The position numbers and the translations under genes were made by a program. The notes beneath the pieces were generated by a model that searched no databases, was not told the DNA's origin, and saw nothing but the letters and a program-made list of their open reading frames with translations. 5,418 bases of DNA, from assembly GCA_002393865.1 (NCBI GenBank), contig DGUD01000102.1, positions 240-5,657 on the forward strand, given 5' to 3'. Origin of the DNA: Treponema sp. UBA4319. GTDB lineage: Bacteria > Spirochaetota > Spirochaetia > Treponematales > Treponemataceae. Shown here in pieces: positions 1 to 5,418 of this stretch (position 1 is the stretch's first letter; every line of letters begins with the position of its first letter).

Positions 1-1742
1 GGTCCCGCCGCAAGGCCGGAGAGCGCGCACACCCGCTCCTGCCGGTAATCCTCCGGCGCAGGGAAGGAATCAGCGCCGTAGCGTTTGCTCAGCTCGTCAA
101 GCAGCGCGCGCACGATTTCCGCCGGAATGCTGCTGCCTGTCTTGCCGACGACGGTCTGCCCCTCAAAATTGCCCATCCACACGCCCACCGTCACCCGGCT
201 TGTGGCGCCGAGCGCGATGATGTTCTGGAACTGGTTTGAAGTCCCGGTCTTGAATATCGCCGGATACGGGGTATCAAAGACCTTTGCGTGCCCGAAGCCC
301 AGCTCGCGGGCATTCTTGTCGCTGAGGATGTCGCAGAGAACCCGCGCGGTATCCGTCCGGTAGACCCTGCTGCCGCCGCCCGCGCCGCCGGGTTTGCCTG
401 ACGCTTTGAGGAAGGTACTGCCATGCAGCACCCCGTCATTCGGGAACACGGAGAAGGCCCGCGCCATCTCGTAAAGCGAGACCGAGACCCCGCCAAGGGC
501 AAGCGACAGCCCCAGCGAATCCCGCTGGGACTCAAGGGAGCTGAAGCCCAGCGACTGCAGGCAGGATATATAGGCGTCCATCCCGATTTCATGCAGCAGG
601 TAGACGGCGGGCACATTGAGGCTGGACGCCAGCGCAACCCTCAGGCGGACGGGCCCGTTGTAGCAGTTGTTGAAATTCAGCGGCACGTAGACCCCGAAAG
701 TCCCGAAATCCTGCGGGATATCCGGCAGCGGATCCGCCGGGGAAAAGCCGTGCTCAAGCGCAAGCGCATACAAAAAGGGCTTCATGGAGCTGCCCGGCTG
801 GTTTTCCACGAGCACGCCGTCTATCTGGCCGGAATGCGCGTCATCATCAAAGGATGCGTTCCCCACCCAGACAAGGATTTCTCCAGTCAGGTTGTCCAGC
901 ACGATAGCCGCCCCGTTGTGGATACGGGACTCCGAGAATTCGGATATTTTCTTCTGGATATTCTTCTCGGTCTCCGTCACGAGCGTGCTGTCTATGGACA
1001 AGCTCAGGCTGGCTGGCAGGCGCTTCCCCTTTGACAGATAATCGTCCGTCACATAGCGGAGGAAGTGGGGGCACAGATTGGGGTAGACAAATTGTTTTTC
1101 GGGCGCATACTGCACCGGGCGGCGAGGGATAAGGGCCAGCTGGTGTATCTGCGCCTCAGTCAGCTTGTCCGGCGTTACCCCGTAAAATGTCCGGGCGGCG
1201 CTGCCGATTCCTTCCACCTGAAAGCCAAACGGGATATTATTTAAATATAATTCAAGTATTTCTCGTTTTGAAAGCTTTGCCTCGATACGGAAGGCGCGGA
1301 GCATCTCTATGCATTTTGTCAGGAGTGTCGTCTTGCCGCGGCGGGGATAGACAAGGCGCACCAGCTGCATGGTTATGGTAGAAGCGCCGCTGACGGTATA
1401 GCCCGCCCGCTTGTTCTGCACAAAGGCACGCAGTATGGAAAAAAAATCGACGCCGGGATGTATGTAGAAATTTCTGTCCTCCGCGGAAATAAAGGCCTGC
1501 ACCACGCTGTCGGGAATGTCCGCCAGCGGGTAGTATTCCCTGCGCAAGCCGTCCGCCAGCGGGCGGACCTGCAGCAGCACGCCGTTCCTGTCGTAGAAGC
1601 GCGTGCTGTTTTCCCGCTGCATAAAATCCTTCAGCGCGGCGCACGGCATGAGCCATGCCAGCACGCGGACTGCCAGCAGAACGACAAGGACGGCAGCACA
1701 GCGTTTTAGTATGCTGCCGCTCCTCCCGGCGTTTTTTTTCAT
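1..1742 (-). CDS. pbpC: Penicillin-binding protein 1C (PbpC), bifunctional glycosyltransferase/transpeptidase; 3' end cut by the window
   Basis: Inner-membrane-anchored enzyme that polymerises lipid II into glycan strands and cross-links peptide stems in the periplasm. It starts at ATG 1742-1740, and 580 codons are visible with no stop before the left edge. Residues 1-14 are basic and residues 15-32 are a hydrophobic signal anchor. The glycosyltransferase family 51 domain (about 60-215) shows AEDRNFYIHPG with the catalytic Glu at 88, GASTITMQ (119-126), TKCIE (142-146), REILELYLNN (160-169) and AARTFYG (182-188). The transpeptidase domain (about 250-550) has SSMK with nucleophile Ser318, SLN (374-376) and KTGTS (498-502). 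GASTITMQ and the late RVCALSGLAAG (570-580) are typical of PbpC rather than PBP1A/1B. PbpC proteins are usually about 770 residues, so roughly 190 residues are missing, normally including the BiPBP_C domain. The gene follows the A2M gene with a 4-base overlap, the same order as yfhM-pbpC in E. coli. No frameshift or lost catalytic residue is seen. Confidence 0.96.
   Translation of the reverse strand, partial: MKKNAGRSGSILKRCAAVLVVLLAVRVLAWLMPCAALKDFMQRENSTRFYDRNGVLLQVRPLADGLRREYYPLADIPDSVVQAFISAEDRNFYIHPGVDFFSILRAFVQNKRAGYTVSGASTITMQLVRLVYPRRGKTTLLTKCIEMLRAFRIEAKLSKREILELYLNNIPFGFQVEGIGSAARTFYGVTPDKLTEAQIHQLALIPRRPVQYAPEKQFVYPNLCPHFLRYVTDDYLSKGKRLPASLSLSIDSTLVTETEKNIQKKISEFSESRIHNGAAIVLDNLTGEILVWVGNASFDDDAHSGQIDGVLVENQPGSSMKPFLYALALEHGFSPADPLPDIPQDFGTFGVYVPLNFNNCYNGPVRLRVALASSLNVPAVYLLHEIGMDAYISCLQSLGFSSLESQRDSLGLSLALGGVSVSLYEMARAFSVFPNDGVLHGSTFLKASGKPGGAGGGSRVYRTDTARVLCDILSDKNARELGFGHAKVFDTPYPAIFKTGTSNQFQNIIALGATSRVTVGVWMGNFEGQTVVGKTGSSIPAEIVRALLDELSKRYGADSFPAPEDYRQERVCALSGLAAG
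1647..1700 (-). other. Signal-anchor membrane segment of PbpC
   Basis: Residues 15-32 (CAAVLVVLLAVRVLAWLM) are hydrophobic apart from one Arg and follow a Lys/Arg-containing N-terminus. This is the layout of an uncleaved signal anchor that holds class A penicillin-binding proteins in the inner membrane with the catalytic domains in the periplasm. Arg26 inside the segment is slightly unusual. No clear signal peptidase I site follows. Confidence 0.8.
1732..1739 (-). repeat. A8 homopolymer immediately after the pbpC start codon
   Basis: Eight consecutive A on the coding strand directly follow ATG and encode Lys-Lys plus the first two bases of Asn. The tract is a potential slippage site: gain or loss of one base would frameshift pbpC but leave the A2M stop unaffected, because that stop uses only the first A. 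A Lys-rich N-terminus explains it equally well. Confidence 0.6.
1739..1742 (-). promoter_or_regulatory. ATGA stop/start overlap joining the A2M gene and pbpC
   Basis: On the minus strand the A2M stop TGA (1741-1739) lies inside the pbpC start ATG (1742-1740), giving ATGA. Upstream of the ATG the only Shine-Dalgarno-like bases are a weak CTGGA about 7 bases before the start, within the last A2M codons. A weak site plus the overlap suggests that pbpC is translated by terminating ribosomes that reinitiate, which would tie its level to that of the A2M. The overlap is seen directly; coupling is inferred. Confidence 0.85.
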
Positions 1743-4700
1743 TCGATAGTCCAGACTTTTCCGTTGCTGCGACCGAAGATTTCCTCCTGATACATACATC
1801 CTGCCGTTGCTGACGGCGTATTGTACGTACCTTTGCGGACGGCACGGAACAGGAAGTCTACGTGCTGGAATCCCGTCGGGAAGTAGTCCCAGAAGTACTG
1901 GACCTCCGCGTCATAGATTCCCTGGTAAGAGAGACCCCAGTTGTAGTTCCGCACGTAAGATTCCCAGGAATCCTCGTCCTCCTCGTCAGAGCCGGAATCC
2001 TCCGGAACGCTGCCGGTCGTGACAAAGGCCGCGTTCATTATCTCGCAGCCCGCAGGGATAGGTGCCCTGACCGCCACAAATTCGCGGGACTTTGTGGTGG
2101 AGATGTAGACCTTTTCGCGGTACACGTTGCCTGCCACCAGCTTGTCGGCCGTCACCACCTCGCCGGTCTTGACGTCGGTGATTTCAGTAAAGATACAGAT
2201 GCCTTCGTCGCGGGCAGTCTGCTCCGCCGCCGGTATGGCGTACTTCATGGCAGCCGTGTAGTACAAGGTGCCCGTACCCTCTTTGCTGAAGGTCAGCTCA
2301 ATCTCCTTATCCCTCGGCAGGGAAGCCAGCGGCTTTTCCTTAAAGTCCAAGGTCTCTTCCAGCGCCTCCGCGGCGACACCCTTGAAGTCCCCGCCAAACA
2401 CCCGCTTGCCGTTAATCAGCGCCTCCGCAGTAAAGTTCAGATCCTCAAGCTGGTTGGAGAGGATGTAGGCATGGAGGGCGGTAAGGACGCGGGCAGTCGC
2501 GGCCGTCGATGTCCAGTAGCCGCCCTTTCCGGCGCGCTGGAGCTGGAGCAGCTCGTAGACGAGATGCCCGTTCACGCTGTCCGCCGGGTCAAGCTGCGTC
2601 GCAAGCTGCAGGCAGAGCGCAAAGCTTTCTGACTGGTCGTTGAAGAATGACCAGCGGCCGTAGCTGCCGCCTGCGCCGGAGATATCCGCGCCGCGGGTCG
2701 TGAGCGACATACGGCTGCGGACGCGCTTCATGATTGCAGCGGCCTTTGTCTTCTTCCCCTTGTTCAGATAGGTAAGGCCGCAGAGCACGAGCGTCTCAAA
2801 GTCAACGCTTTCCGGCTCCGCTATCTTGTCCACGTTCTGCAGGTTCACGTCGCCATCGATGCAGGATGCCGCATAATAGGCATGGGCCGCAAAGTAATTG
2901 CTCCACGAGCCGTCCGTGCCAAAGGTCTCGTCGGCCTCACGGCAAAGGTATTCGGCAAGGCTGTCGACATCCACGTTCTTTATGGCGATATCCTCTTCCA
3001 TCGCAAGCCCGATGATTTCGGCGATGCGCATGGAGACATAGGCATTCGCGTAATTTCCGCCCGGCCAGTACGGGAAGCTGCCGTCCGGAAGCTGGGACTT
3101 GCCCCATGAGCTGATTTCCTTTCTGGCGACAGACTTGGGGTTCTTTACCTCGCTGTTGAGCCCGAAGACCTTGATATACTTTCCGAAGGCGACGAGCGGC
3201 AGTATCGCGGAGGAACGCTGCTCAAGACAGCCGTACGGGTAGTGGAACACGTAATCGATTGCTTCCCGCAGGACACCGAGGCGGGTCGGGTCAAGCTGCA
3301 GGTACAGCTCCCCAAGGCCGTCCTCCGCGTCCTGCGGCAGAATGACCTTCTCTATAGAGGAAGCAGTGCCCGTATTCTCCTCGGCGCGGACTTCGCCAGT
3401 CGTCGCCACCGTCTCATATATATACGGCTTTTCTATCTGGAGCGGCATCAGTATCTTCTCGTTCACGACATCGCTCTTAACCGTGTATTCGACAGTTATC
3501 CAGCCGGGCTTGGTCGCCTTTATGCTGAACATAAGGGCGTCGCTCCTGCCACCCGCCACGGAGATTTTCTTGCTCGCGTTCTCCGCAAAAACCGCCGCGC
3601 CGGGTAGCCGCTGCACGTCCTCGTCCGAGGTCTGCGCGCCGGCTTTGTCAACGCCCTCATACAGGGCGACGCTTACCGATACAGCATGCGCTGCCGCGTC
3701 GATGTTGGAGATGGTGACGCCGACCTCGCCGGTATCGCCCAGACGCAGCTGCCGTGGCAGCACGCCGCGGACAGAAACCGGGTTTGCGACGGGCAGCTCG
3801 CTCTCGCTCAGCGAGAAGTTGTTGCCGTTCACGCCGACAGCCGTGACACGGTACGCGGTCAGGGAGTCCGGCAGCTTGAAGGAATACTCGGCATAACCGT
3901 TATCGTCCGTCCTGAGGTCAGGGATAAAGAGCGCCGTCGGCTCAAAATTCTTGCGCTCCTGCATCTTCTCGTCGTCAGCGCCATCGCTGTCGCCACCGAC
4001 GAGGTTCTTTACCTCATAGGTGACGGGATCCATCAGCAGCGAGCGGGAATCACCGCCCCGCACGCAGTCGGGGAAGAGGCTTTTGCGGTAGAAGTATTCC
4101 ACCGGGTCGGGCACATGGTAGTTGATAAGGTCGATGACGCCGCGGTCAACGGCCATCAGCGTGACCTCCGCGTCAGGAACGGCGGCGCCGTTCTTTGTCG
4201 CGCGGATAGATATCTTGGCGGTCTCGCCGGGGCGGTAGCTCGCCTTGTCCATCTTTATGTCCACGTCAAAGCGTTTGGGCGTGGGATTCACGTTCAGGAC
4301 GGCCACGCCGAAGTAGCCCTTCGGCTTGTCGAGGTCAGGGGTATTGTAGTCGTTCTTCGGCGCGCCGGTGCGCACGGAGTACGAGGAAAGCGTCACGTAC
4401 ATGACCGGCACAAAGGATTCCTGTACCGGGATGGAAAGGACGGTCGTCGGCACATCGATTTTCCGGACTTCCTGGGAAATAATGCCCTCGCGCTCCACGG
4501 TAAGCAGGTACGTTCCCTTGGGAAGGGGGCTCTGCATGAGAATCTGCGCGGTGTCGCCCACCTCATAGGAGTCTTTGTTCACCGTCATGGTAATCTCGTC
4601 CGCATTGTCGCGGTTGAACCAGTACCAGTCGGAGCTGGTCGCATAGAAGCGGGATTCCGTTATGACATCGCGGCCGCGGTTGTCCTTTGCGGAGAGCCGC

Positions 4701-5418
4701 AGCAGGTAGGCGCCACCCTTGGGCGGCACCACGGAAATCTCCGTGGCGTTGCCGCTGGCAGAGAGGCTGATTTCCTTCTCCTCCTCGCTGACCATCTCGC
4801 GGACATAGCGCGTGTTAATCTGACCGTTCCATGAGACCTGCTGCACTTCCTTCCACTCCTCGCGCAGCAGCTCCAGCTTCATGGTCTTCTTTTCCGGCAG
4901 GTCTCCGGCGCCGGGCGCAGAGCCGTCAGGAGTCACACAGAGATAGTTGAATTTCACCGTATCCCCCTTCTTGGGGAAGCCGTTCCTGTCCTGCCGCTTC
5001 AGGCCGATATAGTAGCGGGCGGGATGCACGAGCACAGACGCGACGGTGCCGATTGCCTGGTTGGCGTTGTCCGAGACGGTCGCCTCCATGCGGTAGCTGT
5101 AGGGCATGCCGAGCAGCTTTTCGCCGCCGGTCTTCTGCGAGATACTCGCCTTGCCGTCCCCGTTGAGCATACCGTCCGCGTAGTCAAGGGAGGTACGCCC
5201 GTCATAGCCCTGCACCGGGCCGAACGAATAGCCTTCGAACTTGCTGCCCTTCAGACTGAACCAGCTCTGCTCCCGCGACCAGTATGCGCTGTAGTAGCAG
5301 CCCGCGAGGCTTCCGCCCCCCAGATAGTTCGCGCTGACATCCGCAGAGATATCATCCCCGGAGAAATAGGTGATGGAGGGCACCGAAGATTTTACCTCAA
5401 AGCGCAGGCGCTCAAAGA
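1739..5418 (-). CDS. Bacterial alpha-2-macroglobulin family protein with thioester (YfhM-like); 5' end cut by the window
   Basis: Predicted periplasmic, probably lipid-anchored, broad protease trap that works by bait cleavage and covalent thioester capture. The frame is open to the right edge. The GTG at 5383 is only an internal in-frame codon, because coding continues upstream as FERLRFEVKSS. About 1225 residues are visible, and family members are usually 1500-1900, so the signal peptide, lipobox and first macroglobulin (MG) domains are missing. In order: an MG domain with the typical YLGGGSLAG segment (about 5250-5410); beta-rich MG segments including DSYEVGDTAQ and GTYLLTVEREG (about 4380-4610); ASYRPGETAKISI and AEVTLMAVDRGVIDL (about 4120-4260); a probable bait stretch near 3954-4010; the family signature RKNFEPTALFIPDLRT and LPDSLTAYRVTAVGV (about 3830-3955); the thioester domain beginning at YPYGCLEQRSS and running as an alpha-helical toroid to about 2450; and a beta-rich C-terminal domain with VAVRAPIPAGCEIMN and FLFRAVRKGTYNTP. 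The ORF ends at TGA 1741-1739 inside the pbpC start codon. Assignment to the family is firm; substrate range and anchoring are inferred from relatives. Confidence 0.95.
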   Translation of the reverse strand, partial: FERLRFEVKSSVPSITYFSGDDISADVSANYLGGGSLAGCYYSAYWSREQSWFSLKGSKFEGYSFGPVQGYDGRTSLDYADGMLNGDGKASISQKTGGEKLLGMPYSYRMEATVSDNANQAIGTVASVLVHPARYYIGLKRQDRNGFPKKGDTVKFNYLCVTPDGSAPGAGDLPEKKTMKLELLREEWKEVQQVSWNGQINTRYVREMVSEEEKEISLSASGNATEISVVPPKGGAYLLRLSAKDNRGRDVITESRFYATSSDWYWFNRDNADEITMTVNKDSYEVGDTAQILMQSPLPKGTYLLTVEREGIISQEVRKIDVPTTVLSIPVQESFVPVMYVTLSSYSVRTGAPKNDYNTPDLDKPKGYFGVAVLNVNPTPKRFDVDIKMDKASYRPGETAKISIRATKNGAAVPDAEVTLMAVDRGVIDLINYHVPDPVEYFYRKSLFPDCVRGGDSRSLLMDPVTYEVKNLVGGDSDGADDEKMQERKNFEPTALFIPDLRTDDNGYAEYSFKLPDSLTAYRVTAVGVNGNNFSLSESELPVANPVSVRGVLPRQLRLGDTGEVGVTISNIDAAAHAVSVSVALYEGVDKAGAQTSDEDVQRLPGAAVFAENASKKISVAGGRSDALMFSIKATKPGWITVEYTVKSDVVNEKILMPLQIEKPYIYETVATTGEVRAEENTGTASSIEKVILPQDAEDGLGELYLQLDPTRLGVLREAIDYVFHYPYGCLEQRSSAILPLVAFGKYIKVFGLNSEVKNPKSVARKEISSWGKSQLPDGSFPYWPGGNYANAYVSMRIAEIIGLAMEEDIAIKNVDVDSLAEYLCREADETFGTDGSWSNYFAAHAYYAASCIDGDVNLQNVDKIAEPESVDFETLVLCGLTYLNKGKKTKAAAIMKRVRSRMSLTTRGADISGAGGSYGRWSFFNDQSESFALCLQLATQLDPADSVNGHLVYELLQLQRAGKGGYWTSTAATARVLTALHAYILSNQLEDLNFTAEALINGKRVFGGDFKGVAAEALEETLDFKEKPLASLPRDKEIELTFSKEGTGTLYYTAAMKYAIPAAEQTARDEGICIFTEITDVKTGEVVTADKLVAGNVYREKVYISTTKSREFVAVRAPIPAGCEIMNAAFVTTGSVPEDSGSDEEDEDSWESYVRNYNWGLSYQGIYDAEVQYFWDYFPTGFQHVDFLFRAVRKGTYNTPSATAGCMYQEEIFGRSNGKVWTIE
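3218..3229 (-). other. Internal thioester motif CLEQ of the A2M
   Basis: The codons TGT CTT GAG CAG encode Cys-Leu-Glu-Gln in the context YPYGCLEQRSS. In the A2M/complement family the Cys and Gln side chains form a buried thioester; animal proteins use CGEQ, and the E. coli YfhM type uses CLEQ. Its presence separates this protein from the bacterial YfaS/MagD-like A2Ms that have lost the motif, and supports covalent trapping. Both Cys (3229-3227) and Gln (3220-3218) are intact. Confidence 0.93.
3954..4010 (-). other. Probable bait region of the A2M
   Basis: Between the VTLMAVDRGVIDL strand and the conserved RKNFEPTALF signature lies a hydrophilic Gly/Asp/Glu-rich stretch, LVGGDSDGADDEKMQER. 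Its position and low complexity fit the exposed bait segment that proteases cut in A2Ms. It has basic residues (Lys, Arg) open to trypsin-like enzymes and acidic residues open to Glu/Asp-specific ones. Bait regions are poorly conserved, so the exact borders are uncertain. Confidence 0.5.

Noticed and set aside
191..637. Minus-strand open frame of 148 codons
   Set aside because: It is out of frame with pbpC, whose SLN and KTG motifs lie in the correct frame here. There are no domain features.
423..1034. Plus-strand open frame of 203 codons
   Set aside because: It is antisense to the PbpC transpeptidase region, whose SSMK and SLN motifs are encoded on the other strand. Its product matches no family I recognise.
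1218..1251. Possible plus-strand promoter (CTGAAA ... TATAAT)
   Set aside because: The spacer is about 22 bases, the -35 match is poor, and no plus-strand gene follows.
1716..1739. Terminator-like GCCG/CGGC stem followed by T8 on the + strand
   Set aside because: The stem is only four base pairs (plus a possible G-U), no plus-strand gene ends there, and the T tract is explained by the Lys-Lys-Asn codons of pbpC.
1252..1845. Minus-strand open frame of 197 codons across the gene junction
   Set aside because: It is out of frame with both real genes and its product looks like frame-shifted, Arg/Ala-rich sequence. PbpC in the proper frame carries the GT51 motifs over the same stretch.
3803..3815. 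Perfect inverted repeat CTCGCT-C-AGCGAG
   Set aside because: The one-base loop cannot form a stable hairpin, and the sequence is explained by the Ser/Glu codons of the A2M (LSESEL).
3686..4834. Long plus-strand open frame (382 codons) and other plus-strand frames opposite the A2M gene
   Set aside because: They lie wholly antisense to a well-supported conserved gene. Their products are rich in Val, His, Arg and Gly with no recognisable domain, which is the usual shadow of GC-rich coding DNA.
5381..5383. GTG as the true start of the A2M gene
   Set aside because: The frame stays open to the edge and the upstream residues continue a typical MG-domain strand. The protein would also lack its signal peptide and early domains.

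Overview
The window holds parts of two genes, both on the minus strand and read from the right edge to the left. Upstream (right) is a large bacterial alpha-2-macroglobulin (A2M) of the thioester-bearing, YfhM-like type. Its reading frame is open to the right edge, so its N-terminus lies outside the window. Downstream (left) is pbpC, encoding penicillin-binding protein 1C, a bifunctional peptidoglycan glycosyltransferase/transpeptidase. Its start is present and its C-terminus runs off the left edge. The two genes overlap by four bases (ATGA), so they are almost certainly one transcriptional unit with coupled translation.

Region by region on the + axis: 1-1742 is pbpC (580 complete codons); 1739-1742 is the stop/start overlap; 1739-5418 is the A2M gene (about 1225 visible codons). 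There is no intergenic space. I see no tRNA, rRNA, mobile element, CRISPR array, promoter or convincing terminator. The plus-strand open frames, some of them long, are antisense shadows of these two genes.

A2M next to PbpC is a known partnership in many Gram-negative bacteria. The A2M is thought to be a periplasmic protease trap: a protease cuts an exposed bait segment, the internal Cys-Gln thioester is exposed, and the protease is captured covalently. PbpC is thought to rebuild peptidoglycan where the envelope has been breached, so the pair looks like an envelope defence-and-repair module. The sequence shows an intact thioester motif in the A2M and intact catalytic motifs of both enzyme domains in PbpC, so both look functional as far as they can be seen.

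The gene pair and the moderately high GC content suggest a diderm bacterium. The proteins look distant from the enterobacterial versions. An anaerobic or host-associated lineage such as a spirochaete is possible, but that is a guess and not shown by the sequence. I found no new system here. The points worth a second look are small: an acidic insert and many cysteines in the A2M, a changed motif in the PbpC glycosyltransferase domain, and an A8 tract at the gene junction.
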